NCBI GenBank assembly: GCA_001627335.1
Contig: LUPK01000046.1
Span: 1 to 42,707 of the forward strand
DNA from: Nocardioides sp. REDSEA-S33_B3
Lineage (GTDB): Bacteria; Actinomycetota; Actinomycetes; Propionibacteriales; Nocardioidaceae
Reading direction: 5' to 3'
DNA: 42,707 nt
A model generated the notes under the pieces. It was given only the letters and a program-made list of their open reading frames with translations. It had not been told where the DNA came from and searched no databases. The position numbers were made by a program, and so were the translations under genes. Shown one piece after another: positions 23,703 to 32,656 of the stretch. Every line of letters begins with the position of its first letter. Position 1 is the stretch's first letter.

Positions 23703-23735
23703 CTACTCCGCGACTACTCCGCGACTACTCCGCGA
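23703..23735. repeat. 11-bp tandem repeat, three perfect copies, containing the stop codon
   Basis: CTACTCCGCGA occurs at 23703-23713, 23714-23724 and 23725-23735. On the minus strand the unit reads TCGCGGAGTAG and encodes the end (VAE-stop) of the RodZ-like protein, so the stop is present three times in tandem. Confidence 0.85.
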
Positions 23736-25449
23736 CGAAGGTGTCCTGCGCCTGACGACCCGTCGCACCGAGGGCACCGTGATCGACGCCACCCACGCTG
23801 ACCTGCACCGAACCGTCCGAGGACTGCACCCGCACCGGCTGGGAGACCTTCGGCAGGACCTTGACCTGGCCGAAGGCCAGCGTGCCCTTGTAGACCAGCT
23901 CGTTGGCGCCGTCGCGCACCACGACCTCGGCTCCCCCGCCCGCGGCGGTGAGCACCACCGGCACCTTGGTGCCCGTGGCGGTCGTGCCGCTGGTGGTGGT
24001 CAGACTGGGCAGCGGGTCCCGGACCTCGACCGGGCTGTCGGTGACCAGCCGGGCGACCGACCACGCGAGCACGAGCGCCATCACGGCCGCCACGAGGACC
24101 GACCAGTTGGGGCCGCCCCGGGTGCCGCGCAGGGCACCGCCCTGGCCGAGCTCGGCCTCGAAGACGCGGCGCGGGGTGACCGGCGCGTCGGCGTACCGCT
24201 CGTCGTAGGAGGCGACCAGCGGGGCCGCGTCGATGCCGAGCACGCGCGCGAGGGTGCGCAGGTGGCCGCGGGCGTAGAAGTCGCCGCCGCACGGGCTGAA
24301 GTCGTCGACCTCGACGGCCTCGATGACGTGCGGGCGGATGCGGGTGCGGTCGGCGAGCTGGTCGACGGTGAGACCCAGGCGGGTGCGGGCGGCGGCCAGC
24401 TCGGGACCGATGACCGGGTCGGGCGCCGGCTGCTCCTCCTCGGGCAGCACGATCGGCTCGACCGCGTGGCCCTCGCGGGCGATCGGGCGGACCCGGTCCC
24501 CCCAGACCTCGGTGTCCTCGACCAGGTCGACGCTGCCGGGGCGCCGCAGCTCGCGGGCCTCGGGGAGCTCGGGACGGTCGGCGTCGTCGGTCTCGTCGTG
24601 GGCGGCGTCGAGCCGCAGCGCCGTCGCGCCGATGATGGGCTGGGTCATCGTCAGGTCGCTGCGGATCTCCGCGCGCACCGCGGTGACCGGCTCGCGCAGC
24701 GCCGACGGCGTCGCGCTCGCGGTCATCGCCGGGGCCACGACCGGAGCGGTCTGCGCGGTCGGCACAGGCGCGGCGCCGCCGCGCTCGGGCAGGAAGCGGG
24801 CGACGGAGTCGATGGCGTGGGCCAGCATCGGCCGCAGCCCCGCGTGCACGCGCTCGGGGGCCGGCTCGTGCCCGGGGACCTGGCTGCCGGGGACCTCGTG
24901 CTCGTCGTGCGCCGAGGAGCCGCCGTGGTGGTCCCCGTGGTCGTCCTGGTCCCCATCGTGGTCGCCCTCGTGCCACTCCTCGTCGGAGACGTAGGTGTAG
25001 CCGTCGATCTCGGCGACCTCGCAGCGGTCCTGCGCCAGCGCGGCCAGGGCGTCGACGACGTCGCCGTCGGTCAGGCCGGTGACCCGCGTCGAGAGCGAGA
25101 GCGGGACCTGGATCGGGTCCTCACCGCTGAGCACGTCGATCGAGCCGTCACGCAGGAAGCGCCGGCGCGGCAGCACCTCGACGGCCTGGATCTCGGTCCA
25201 GGGCAGCCCCCGCCACTCCTTGCCCGTGCGCAGGCGCACCCCGAGGTCGTCGGCGACGAAGAGCGGCGCCCGGGCGTCGAGGACGCCCTGGGCGTGCACG
25301 AGGGCGATGAGGGCGAGCACCAGCGCCAGGACCCAGTCCAGGGCGGTGCCGCCGGAGGCGGCACGGGTGAGGTACGCCGCGGCGACCACGCCCGCGACGA
25401 CACCGGTGCTCGCGGTGAGCAGCGTGTTGCGTCGTACTTCCACGTTCAC
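23725..25449 (-). CDS. RodZ-like HTH membrane protein fused to an N-terminal PH-like membrane domain
   Basis: The 574-residue protein has two N-terminal membrane segments (about 9-30, 36-52), a PH-like region (about 56-115, VADDLGVRLRTGKEWRGLPWTEIQAVEV), a His/Asp-rich stretch (157-194), a long linker, a RodZ-type helix-turn-helix (347-410, LGLTVDQLADRTRIRPHVIEAVE), a membrane helix (449-468) and an extracellular beta domain (about 490-560). RodZ proteins link the cytoskeleton to cell-wall synthesis; in actinobacteria without MreB-driven rods the role is less clear. Its GTG start overlaps the ftsK stop (GTGA). The PH-like N-terminus and His-rich linker are unusual. It could also act as a transcription regulator. 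Confidence 0.75.
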   Translation of the reverse strand: MNVEVRRNTLLTASTGVVAGVVAAAYLTRAASGGTALDWVLALVLALIALVHAQGVLDARAPLFVADDLGVRLRTGKEWRGLPWTEIQAVEVLPRRRFLRDGSIDVLSGEDPIQVPLSLSTRVTGLTDGDVVDALAALAQDRCEVAEIDGYTYVSDEEWHEGDHDGDQDDHGDHHGGSSAHDEHEVPGSQVPGHEPAPERVHAGLRPMLAHAIDSVARFLPERGGAAPVPTAQTAPVVAPAMTASATPSALREPVTAVRAEIRSDLTMTQPIIGATALRLDAAHDETDDADRPELPEARELRRPGSVDLVEDTEVWGDRVRPIAREGHAVEPIVLPEEEQPAPDPVIGPELAAARTRLGLTVDQLADRTRIRPHVIEAVEVDDFSPCGGDFYARGHLRTLARVLGIDAAPLVASYDERYADAPVTPRRVFEAELGQGGALRGTRGGPNWSVLVAAVMALVLAWSVARLVTDSPVEVRDPLPSLTTTSGTTATGTKVPVVLTAAGGGAEVVVRDGANELVYKGTLAFGQVKVLPKVSQPVRVQSSDGSVQVSVGGVDHGALGATGRQAQDTFVAE

Positions 25450-28112
25450 ATCTCCCCCTGAAGGGTCGCGATGACACCGTCGACCTCGTCGGGCTTCACG
25501 AGCACGTCGCGAGCCTTCGAGCCCTCACTGGGACCGACCACGCCTCGGGACTCCAGGATGTCCATGAGGCGACCGGCCTTGGCGAAGCCCACGCGGAGCT
25601 TGCGCTGCAGCATCGAGGTGGAGCCGAACTGCGTCGACACCACGAGCTCCACGGCCTGGACCACCAGGTCGAGGTCGTCGCCGATGTCGTCGTCGAGCTC
25701 CTTCTTGCTCTGCTGGGGAGCGGTGACGTCCTCGCGGTACGACGGCTCCAGCTGCTCCTTGCAGTGCTTGACCACCTGGGCGATCTCGGCCTCGGTGACC
25801 CAGGCTCCCTGGACGCGCACCGGCTTGGAGGCGCCCATCGGCAGGAACAGCCCGTCACCCTGGCCGACCAGCTTCTCCGCGCCCGGCTGGTCGAGGATGA
25901 CCCGGCTGTCGGCGAGGCTGGAGGTGGCGAAGGCCAGGCGGCTCGGCACGTTGGCCTTGATCAGGCCGGTCACCACGTCGACCGAGGGGCGCTGGGTGGC
26001 CAGCACCAGGTGGATGCCGGCCGCGCGGGCCAGCTGGGTGATGCGGACGACCGCGTCCTCCACGTCGCGCGGGGCGACCATCATCAGGTCGGCGAGCTCG
26101 TCGACGATGACCAGGAGATAGGGGTAGGGCTCGAGCGTGCGCTCGGAGCCCAGCGGCACCTCGACCTTGCCCGCCCGGACGGCCTTGTTGAAGTCGTCGA
26201 TGTGGCGGAACCCGAAGTTGGCCAGGTCGTCGTAGCGCAGGTCCATCTCGCGCACGACCCAGGCGAGCGCCTCGGCGGCCTTCTTGGGGTTGGTGATGAT
26301 CGGGGTGATCAGGTGCGGGACGCCCTCGTAGGCGTTCAGCTCCACCCGCTTGGGGTCGACCATGATCATCCGGACCTCGTCGGGCGTGGCCCGCATCAGC
26401 ACCGAGGTGATCATCGAGTTGATGAAGCTGGACTTTCCGGAGCCGGTGGCACCGGCGACCAGCAGGTGCGGCATCTTCGCGAGGTTGGCGACGACGAAGC
26501 CGCCCTCGACGTCCTTGCCGAGGCCGGCCACCATCGGGTGGTGGTCGGCACGGGCCCGGCCCGAGCGGAGCACGTCGCCGAGGGAGACGATCTCCTTGTC
26601 GAGGTTGGGGATCTCCACGCCGACCGCGGACTTGCCGGGGATCGGGCTGAGGATGCGCACGTCCGCACTGGCCACCGCGTAGGCGATGTTGCGCTGGATG
26701 TTGGTGATCTTCTCGACCTTCACGCCGGGGCCGAGCTCGACCTCGTAGCGCGTGACGGTCGGGCCGCGGGTGTAGCCGGTGACCTGGGCGTCGATGGAGA
26801 ACTCCTCGAGCACCTGGGTCAGCCGGTCCACGACCTCGTCGGAGGCCTTGGACCGCGCCTTGTGCGGCGAGCCCTCCTTCAGCACCTCGGTCGCGGGCAG
26901 GCTGTAGGTGATGTCGCCGGAGAGCTGGAGCTGCTCCACGCGGGGCGGCAGGTCGGCGTGCGGCGGCGGCTCGAGGACGTCCTTGTGGCCGTCGGCGGTC
27001 GGGGACGTCGCGCCGGCGTCGACCGCGGCCATCGCCTCGGTGGGCACGTCGTCGAAGATCGCCAAGCCGGCGTCGGTGTCGCTCCTGGAGCCGCCGTCCT
27101 CCTCCAGCGCGACGTCGAGCGCGTCCTTGCCGCGCTTCTTGCGGCCCTTGGCGGAGGTCTCCTCCACCAGCGGGGTGTCGTACGCCGGGTAGCCCTCGGG
27201 CTCGAGGCCGTCCTCGCCCTTGCGCGAGCGGCGTCGCGTGATCGGCTCGTCCTCCTCGTGCACCCGGCCCAGGGCCCGGTCGCGCAGGTCGGCGAGCTTG
27301 TCGGGCACCTGGTAGACGGGCGTGGCGGTGATGACGAGGACCCCGAAGACGCCGAGGAGGAGCAGCAGCGGGACGACGAGGTAGGTGGTGCGCAGCAGGT
27401 CGAGCAGCAGCGAGGAGACGACGTACCCGACCGCTCCCCCGCCCTCCTGCAGCGGCGTGGCGTCGCCGGCGACCGGCTGAGGGCTGCCGTTGGCGACGTG
27501 GACGATGCCGAGCAGGCCGAAGGACAGGGCGGTCCAGCCGATGACCTGCCGGCCGGCGGGACCGTGGCCCACGGGGTCGCGCATGACGCGCCACCCGGCC
27601 CAGACCAGGACCATCGGGACGAACCAGCCGATCTTGCCGACGGTGCCGGCGACGGCGAACCGCACCGGGTCGGTCACCGGGCTCTGCACCTGGAACCACA
27701 CCGCGGCGGCGGAGACCAGCGCGAGGGCGACCAGCACCAGGCCGGCACCGTCGCGCCGGTGCTCGGGCTCGAGGTCGCGGGCACCGCGGCCGATGCCGCG
27801 GGCCACGGCACCGATGCCGTGGGCGACGGCCAGCCAGAACGCGACGACCCCCCGCAGCACCGCGCCGAGCGCGAGGCCGACCGGGTTAGGTCCGCTGCGC
27901 ACCGAGCGCGGGGCCGGCCGCGAGGTCGTCGACTTCTTCGCCGACGACTTCTTGGGCGCAGGCTTGCGCGCCGGCGGCCGCTTGGCCGCGCTCTTGGTGG
28001 TGGAGGTACTCCGTGGTCGGGTGCCCGTGCTCGTGCCGCTGCGCGTGCTGGTGCTGCGGCTGGACGTGCTCGTGCTCCGCGACCCCGGCGGGGAAGACGT
28101 ACGGGTCGCCAT
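25446..28112 (-). CDS. ftsK: DNA translocase FtsK/SpoIIIE
   Basis: The 888-residue protein has a Ser/Thr/Arg/Lys-rich low-complexity N-terminus (about 2-70), four or five membrane segments (to about 262), an acidic linker, and an ATPase motor with Walker A GATGSGKSS (554-562) and Walker B LLVIVDELADL (666-676). A C-terminal gamma winged-helix (about 815-881, GSTSMLQRKLRVGFAKAGRLMD) recognises polar DNA sequences. It pumps chromosome DNA through the division septum. An in-frame ATG at 28139 exists, but the ATG at 28112 lies 7 nt after a TAGGGT box and is preferred. Confidence 0.94.
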   Translation of the reverse strand: MATRTSSPPGSRSTSTSSRSTSTRSGTSTGTRPRSTSTTKSAAKRPPARKPAPKKSSAKKSTTSRPAPRSVRSGPNPVGLALGAVLRGVVAFWLAVAHGIGAVARGIGRGARDLEPEHRRDGAGLVLVALALVSAAAVWFQVQSPVTDPVRFAVAGTVGKIGWFVPMVLVWAGWRVMRDPVGHGPAGRQVIGWTALSFGLLGIVHVANGSPQPVAGDATPLQEGGGAVGYVVSSLLLDLLRTTYLVVPLLLLLGVFGVLVITATPVYQVPDKLADLRDRALGRVHEEDEPITRRRSRKGEDGLEPEGYPAYDTPLVEETSAKGRKKRGKDALDVALEEDGGSRSDTDAGLAIFDDVPTEAMAAVDAGATSPTADGHKDVLEPPPHADLPPRVEQLQLSGDITYSLPATEVLKEGSPHKARSKASDEVVDRLTQVLEEFSIDAQVTGYTRGPTVTRYEVELGPGVKVEKITNIQRNIAYAVASADVRILSPIPGKSAVGVEIPNLDKEIVSLGDVLRSGRARADHHPMVAGLGKDVEGGFVVANLAKMPHLLVAGATGSGKSSFINSMITSVLMRATPDEVRMIMVDPKRVELNAYEGVPHLITPIITNPKKAAEALAWVVREMDLRYDDLANFGFRHIDDFNKAVRAGKVEVPLGSERTLEPYPYLLVIVDELADLMMVAPRDVEDAVVRITQLARAAGIHLVLATQRPSVDVVTGLIKANVPSRLAFATSSLADSRVILDQPGAEKLVGQGDGLFLPMGASKPVRVQGAWVTEAEIAQVVKHCKEQLEPSYREDVTAPQQSKKELDDDIGDDLDLVVQAVELVVSTQFGSTSMLQRKLRVGFAKAGRLMDILESRGVVGPSEGSKARDVLVKPDEVDGVIATLQGEM

Positions 28113-28119
28113 GGTCACG

Positions 28120-28125
28120 ACCCTA
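28120..28125 (-). promoter_or_regulatory. -10 box TAGGGT, leaderless ftsK promoter
   Basis: On the minus strand TAGGGT is followed by 7 nt and the ATG at 28112. The same hexamer and spacing are found before the LLM oxidoreductase gene (33609-33614). Confidence 0.5.
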
Positions 28126-28184
28126 GGCGACCACCACACGAGTCACAGGGATTGACTCACGTCCCACCCTCACGTGTCGCTTGA

Positions 28185-28290
28185 GGGTTTTCCGGAGCCA
28201 CGTCCGAGCGGAGCGAGGGACTCGACGCGAGGAGGTGAGCGAGCCCGCGACCGAGGCACGAGGTCGCGACGGCGTGTCGAGCCCGGTCGA
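28185..28290. repeat. degenerate GAGCGAGG/GTCGAG repeat region between ftsK and nhaC
   Basis: The stretch includes GAGCGGAGCGAGGGACTCGA, GAGGTGAGCGAGCCCGCGAC, a palindromic GACCGAGGCACGAGGTC and GTGTCGAGCCCGGTCGA. It is of the same style as the GGTCGAG repeats elsewhere and has no coding pattern. Confidence 0.5.
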
Positions 28291-28291
28291 A

Positions 28292-28317
28292 CCGGCGTAT
28301 CAATACGCCGGCTCGGC
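28292..28317. repeat. palindromic element, copy 1, containing the nhaC stop codon
   Basis: CCGGCGTAT (28292-28300) and ATACGCCGG (28303-28311) are perfect complements around CA, followed by CTCGGC. On the minus strand it encodes the last residues (AEPAY) and TGA of nhaC and can act as its terminator. A near-identical copy lies at 38461-38492. Confidence 0.75.
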
Positions 28318-29913
28318 GTCCCGTGGCTGGTCGTCGGGGTCCGGGAGCGCGTCGAGGGGTGGGGAGAGCCGGCGGGCGCCGAGCAGGACGGCGGCGCCGA
28401 CCAGCATGGTGACCACGAAGCCGATGGTGGTGGAGCCGGTGAGCGCGAGGCCGCAGTAGCCGGCCGTGGCGGCGACCACGGCGACGGCGACGTACGGCAG
28501 CTGAGTGGTGACGTGGGTGATCACGTTGCACCCGGCACCGGTCGAACTGAGGATCGTGGTGTCGGAGATCGGCGAGGAGTGGTCGCCGGCCACCGCGCCG
28601 GCCAGCACGGCCCCGAGCACCGGGAGCAGCAGCTCGGGTGCGTCGACGGCGTTGACGATGCCGCCGGCGATCGGCAGCAGGAGCCCGAAGGAGCCCCAGC
28701 TGGTGCCGGTGGCGAAGGCCATCGCCAGGGCGACCAGGAAGACGACGGGGACCAACCACTCGGTGGGCAGCGAGGAGTCCTCGACGAGGCCGCCGAGGTA
28801 CTCCCCCGTACCGAGGGAGTCGATCAGCGAGCCGAGCATCCACGCCAGCAGCAGGATGCTGACGGCCGGCCACATCGACCGCAGGCCCTCCCACCAGCCC
28901 CGACCGAAGGTCGAGCGGCTGAACTTGGGGTTGGAGGCGGTGTCGCGGGAGTAGTAGTAGAGCGCTGCGAGCAGCGCCGGCGCCGCACCGACCAGCAGGG
29001 ACCAGGTGACGTCGGCCTCGGCGAGCAGGTCCAGCGGGGCCCAGGACCCGGAGGCGCGCACCCCGCTCCACACGATGCCGGCCAGCACGCCGAGCACCAG
29101 CAGCACGAACGGCACCACCAGCGCCCGCTTGGCGCCGGGCCGGTGGACGGGCAGGTCCTCGGAGAGCTGGCCCGGGATGTCGTCGCCGGGCTCATAGGTC
29201 CTGCCCTCCTCCAGGGCGCGTCGCTCCTCGCGGCGCATCGGGCCGAGGTCGACGTTGAGCGCGACCACGAGCACCACCATCAGCAGCGCCGCCCAGGCGT
29301 AGTAGTTGGCTGCCGCGGCCCGGACGTAGGCGCCGAGGTCGCTCACGGTCAGCGCCGACGCGGCGATGATCGGTGTGAAGATGCCCAGGATGTAGGCGCC
29401 CCAGCTCGAGAAGGGCATCAGCACGGCCACGGGTGCCGAGGTCGAGTCGACCAGGTAGGTCAGCTTGGCGCGCGAGACCCGGTGCCGGTCGGTGATCGGC
29501 CGGCTGACCTGGCCGACGGTCAGGGCGTTGAAGTAGTCGTCGACGAAGATTGCGCCACCCAGGGCCGCCGGCAGCGCGATGGCGCCGCGCCGGGTGCGGA
29601 TGCGCTCGTGCGCCCAGTCGGCGAAGGCCCGGGTGCCGCCCGACATCGACACGAAGGCGGTGATGACGCCGAGCGCCAGGGTGAAGAGGAGGATGTAGAC
29701 GTAGGTGGTGTTGAGCTCGCCGTCGCTCCAGAAGATCTGGGCGAACGCCGACCACAGCTCCTCGAGGGTGTCGACGGGGCTGAGGTCGGCGACCAGCAGT
29801 GCCGCCGAGACCACGCCGAGCCCGAGGCTCAGCAGGACCTTGCGGGTGGTCACCGCCAGCCCGATGGCCAGCACGGGGGGCAGCAGGGTCAGCAGCGGGT
29901 AGTCGTCGATCAC
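28300..29913 (-). CDS. NhaC-family Na+/H+ antiporter
   Basis: The 537-residue integral membrane protein has about 11-12 hydrophobic segments. It shows family landmarks such as GGAIFVDDYFNALTVG (about 110-125), the FATGTSWGSFGLLLPIAGG segment and VAGDHSSPISDTTILSSTGAGCN near the C-terminus, typical of NhaC. It probably exchanges Na+ for H+ or a dicarboxylate pair. The GTG start at 29913 is supported by an AGGAGGT ribosome site 5-6 nt upstream. The gene stands alone, 85 bp downstream of the rnj stop. Its C-terminus lies inside a palindromic repeat. Substrate assignment within the family is uncertain. Confidence 0.82.
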   Translation of the reverse strand: MIDDYPLLTLLPPVLAIGLAVTTRKVLLSLGLGVVSAALLVADLSPVDTLEELWSAFAQIFWSDGELNTTYVYILLFTLALGVITAFVSMSGGTRAFADWAHERIRTRRGAIALPAALGGAIFVDDYFNALTVGQVSRPITDRHRVSRAKLTYLVDSTSAPVAVLMPFSSWGAYILGIFTPIIAASALTVSDLGAYVRAAAANYYAWAALLMVVLVVALNVDLGPMRREERRALEEGRTYEPGDDIPGQLSEDLPVHRPGAKRALVVPFVLLVLGVLAGIVWSGVRASGSWAPLDLLAEADVTWSLLVGAAPALLAALYYYSRDTASNPKFSRSTFGRGWWEGLRSMWPAVSILLLAWMLGSLIDSLGTGEYLGGLVEDSSLPTEWLVPVVFLVALAMAFATGTSWGSFGLLLPIAGGIVNAVDAPELLLPVLGAVLAGAVAGDHSSPISDTTILSSTGAGCNVITHVTTQLPYVAVAVVAATAGYCGLALTGSTTIGFVVTMLVGAAVLLGARRLSPPLDALPDPDDQPRDAEPAY

Positions 29914-29998
29914 GTCGCACCTCCTGGGTGGGCCGGGAGGTTACTCCTCGCCCCGGAGCGACGGACCACCCCGGCGGACCAGGGTCGGCGTCGCGCCC

Positions 29999-31684
29999 TC
30001 AGGCGTCGATGACCACCGGGATGATCATCGGCCGACGACGGTGGGTGTTGGACACCCAGCGACCGATCACCCGGCGTACGGTCTGCTGCAGCTGGTAGGA
30101 GTCGGTGGCCCCGTCGGCGACGGCCCTGTCGAGCGCGTCGATGATGGCGGGCTTGACGTCCTCGAAGACCGAGTCGTCCTCGGCGAAGCCGCGGGCGTGG
30201 ATCTCCGGGCCGCCGGCGACCTTCCCGGAGACCGAGTCCATGACGACGATGACCGAGATGAAGCCCTCCTCGCCGAGGATCCGCCGGTCCTTGAGGTCGG
30301 ACTCGGTGATGTCGCCGACGGAGGATCCGTCGACGAAGACGTAGCCGCAGTCGACCTTGCCCGCGACCGACGCGACCCCGTCGACGAGGTCCACCACGAC
30401 CCCGTCCTCGGCGATGACGACGTTCTCGACGCCGGTCATCCTCGCCAGCGCGGCGTTGGCCTGCATGTGCCGGATCTCGCCGTGCACCGGCAGCACGTTG
30501 CGCGGCTTGACGATGTTGTAGCAGTACAGCAGCTCGCCGGCCGAGGCGTGCCCGGAGACGTGCACCATGGCGTTGCCCTTGTGCACGACCTTCGCGCCCC
30601 ACCGGGCCAGGCCGTTGATCACGCGGTAGACCGCGTTCTCGTTGCCGGGGATGAGCGAAGACGCGAGCAGGACGGTGTCGCCCTCCTCGATGTGCACGAA
30701 GTTGTGGGTGCGCTGGGCGATCCGCGAGAGCGCCGACATCGGCTCGCCCTGCGAGCCGGTCGAGATCAGCACCTGGTGCTGCGGCGGCAGGTGCGCGAGC
30801 TCCTTGGCGTCGACGATCGTGCCCGGCGGGATCGTGAGGTAGCCCAGGTCGCGGGCGATGCCCATGTTGCGCACCATCGAGCGGCCGACGAAGGCGACCT
30901 GGCGCTCGTGGGCGTACGCCGCGTCGAGCACCTGCTGCACGCGGTGCACGTGCGAGGCGAAGCAGGCCACGATGATCCGCTGCTGCGACTCGCGGAAGAC
31001 CTGGTCGATGACCGGCGTGATGCCGCGCTCGGTCGGGGTGAAGCCCGGGGTCTCGGCGTTGGTGGAGTCGGTGAGGAAGAGGTCGACGCCCTCCTCCCCC
31101 AGCCGCGCGAAGGCCCGCAGGTCGGTGATCCGGCCGTCGAGCGGCAGCTGGTCCATCTTGAAGTCGCCGGTGTGCAGCACCAGCCCGGCGGGCGTGCGGA
31201 TGGCGACGGCCAACGCGTCGGGGATGGAGTGGTTGACCGCGACGAACTCGAGCTCGAAGGGCCCGAAGGTGATCTTCTCGCCCTCCTTCACCACGTGGTG
31301 GACGGTCTCCTTGAGCCGGTGCTCGCGCAGCTTGGAGCCCAGCAGCGCCAGCGTCAGCTCCGAGCCGACCAGCGGGATGTCACCCCGCTCGCGCAGGAGG
31401 TACGGCGTCGCGCCGATGTGGTCCTCGTGACCGTGGGTCAGCACGAGCGCCTCGACGTCGTCGAGCCGGTCGCGGATGGATGACCAGTCGGGGAGGATCA
31501 GGTCGACGCCGGGCTGGTGGTCCTCGGGGAAGAGCACGCCGCAGTCGACCATCAGGAGACGACCGGCGTACTCGAAGGCGGTCATGTTGCGCCCCACCTC
31601 GCCGAGACCACCGAACGGGGTGACCCGCAGGGCTCCCTCGGGCAGCGGTTCGGGTGCGGTGAGCTCGGGGTGCGGGTGTGACAT
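29999..31684 (-). CDS. rnj: ribonuclease J
   Basis: The 561-residue protein is a beta-CASP metallo-beta-lactamase nuclease: HGHEDHIG (His84, His86, Asp88, His89), TGDFKMD, the beta-CASP segment with TGSQGEPMSAL, and SGHASAGELL with PVHGEIRH near the C-terminus. It combines 5'-exonuclease and endonuclease activity in mRNA decay and rRNA maturation. The ATG has an AGGA site 4 nt upstream. It lies 62 bp after dapA, the conserved actinobacterial dapA-rnj pair. Confidence 0.94.
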   Translation of the reverse strand: MSHPHPELTAPEPLPEGALRVTPFGGLGEVGRNMTAFEYAGRLLMVDCGVLFPEDHQPGVDLILPDWSSIRDRLDDVEALVLTHGHEDHIGATPYLLRERGDIPLVGSELTLALLGSKLREHRLKETVHHVVKEGEKITFGPFELEFVAVNHSIPDALAVAIRTPAGLVLHTGDFKMDQLPLDGRITDLRAFARLGEEGVDLFLTDSTNAETPGFTPTERGITPVIDQVFRESQQRIIVACFASHVHRVQQVLDAAYAHERQVAFVGRSMVRNMGIARDLGYLTIPPGTIVDAKELAHLPPQHQVLISTGSQGEPMSALSRIAQRTHNFVHIEEGDTVLLASSLIPGNENAVYRVINGLARWGAKVVHKGNAMVHVSGHASAGELLYCYNIVKPRNVLPVHGEIRHMQANAALARMTGVENVVIAEDGVVVDLVDGVASVAGKVDCGYVFVDGSSVGDITESDLKDRRILGEEGFISVIVVMDSVSGKVAGGPEIHARGFAEDDSVFEDVKPAIIDALDRAVADGATDSYQLQQTVRRVIGRWVSNTHRRRPMIIPVVIDA

Positions 31685-31746
31685 TTCGTCCTGTTCTGCC
31701 GGGTCGTCCGGTGGTCGGGTGGTGCCGGGGTGCTGGCCGGCGGTGC

Positions 31747-32643
31747 CTAGAGCAGGTCGGCCGCCTCCAGGCCGGTGCGCAGCGCGGCGAGCTCCTCGTC
31801 GTCGAGGGGCACCAGCGGAGAGCGCACGCGGCGGTTGTCGAGCACGCCGAGGAGCTCCAGGCCCCCCTTGGCGGTGGTGGCGCCGTAGTTGGCGACACCC
31901 ATGACGGCCTCGAAGGCCGGCAGGAGCCGCTGGTAGGTCGCCAGGGCGTTGGCGTGGTCGCCACCGAGGAAGTCCTCGATCATCGAGGCGATCTCGCTGC
32001 CGGCGACGTGACCGACGACCGACACGAGGCCGCAGGCGCCGTGGGCGAGGAAGCCGAGGGTGTTGACGTCGTCGCCGGAGTAGACGGCGTAGCCCATCTG
32101 AGCCAGGCGCGCGGCGCGCGGCATGTCGCCGACGGCGTCCTTGACCGCGACGACCTGCTCCCAGCCCAGCGCCTCCTCGTAGGTCTCCAGGCCGATGGTG
32201 GAGCCGGTGCGGCCAGGGACGTCGTAGAGCATCACGGGCAGCTCGGCGGCGTCGATGACCTGCCGGAAGTGGTGGAGGATGCCGCGCTGTCCGGGCTTGT
32301 TGTAGTAGGGCGAGACCAGGAGCACCGCGTCGGCGCCCTTCTCGCGTGCCTGCTTGGCCAGCACCAGCGAGGTGCGGGTGTCGTTGGTGCCGACACCGGC
32401 CACCAGCGGCACGTCGGGGCCGACCGCGTCACGCACCGCGGCGAGGACCTCGCCGTCCTCGTCGGTGGTGGTCGTGGGCGACTCGCCGGTGGTCCCGGAG
32501 ACCACCAGCCCGTCGTGACCGTGCGCCAGCAGGTGCTTGGCGACCCGCTGCACCCCGTCGAGGTCGAGGCTGCCGTCGTCGAGGAACGGCGTGGCCATCG
32601 CGGTCAGCATCCGACCGAAGGGTGCGACGGGGGCGGAGGTCAT
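31747..32643 (-). CDS. dapA: 4-hydroxy-tetrahydrodipicolinate synthase
   Basis: The 298-residue TIM-barrel protein has the aldolase-class residues of DapA: Schiff-base Lys168 (VAVKDAVGD), Tyr140 and Arg145 (LYDVPGRTG), and SGTTGE at 49-54. It condenses pyruvate with aspartate semialdehyde in the lysine/diaminopimelate pathway. The ATG at 32643 lies 7 nt after TAACCT. It precedes rnj and follows the LLM gene by 10 bp. Confidence 0.93.
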   Translation of the reverse strand: MTSAPVAPFGRMLTAMATPFLDDGSLDLDGVQRVAKHLLAHGHDGLVVSGTTGESPTTTTDEDGEVLAAVRDAVGPDVPLVAGVGTNDTRTSLVLAKQAREKGADAVLLVSPYYNKPGQRGILHHFRQVIDAAELPVMLYDVPGRTGSTIGLETYEEALGWEQVVAVKDAVGDMPRAARLAQMGYAVYSGDDVNTLGFLAHGACGLVSVVGHVAGSEIASMIEDFLGGDHANALATYQRLLPAFEAVMGVANYGATTAKGGLELLGVLDNRRVRSPLVPLDDEELAALRTGLEAADLL

Positions 32644-32650
32644 GGGGCCA

Positions 32651-32656
32651 AGGTTA
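32651..32656 (-). promoter_or_regulatory. -10 box TAACCT, leaderless dapA promoter, overlapping a stop codon
   Basis: On the minus strand the TAA stop of the LLM gene forms the first half of TAACCT, followed by 7 nt and the dapA ATG. This exactly mirrors the box before tsaB. Confidence 0.55.

Noticed and set aside
22021..25461. 1146-codon plus-strand open frame opposite rimO and the RodZ-like gene
   Set aside because: It is a shadow of two recognised minus-strand genes and has no recognisable domain.
25764..28184. Plus-strand open frame opposite ftsK
   Set aside because: Antisense of the FtsK motor; composition typical of a GC-rich shadow.
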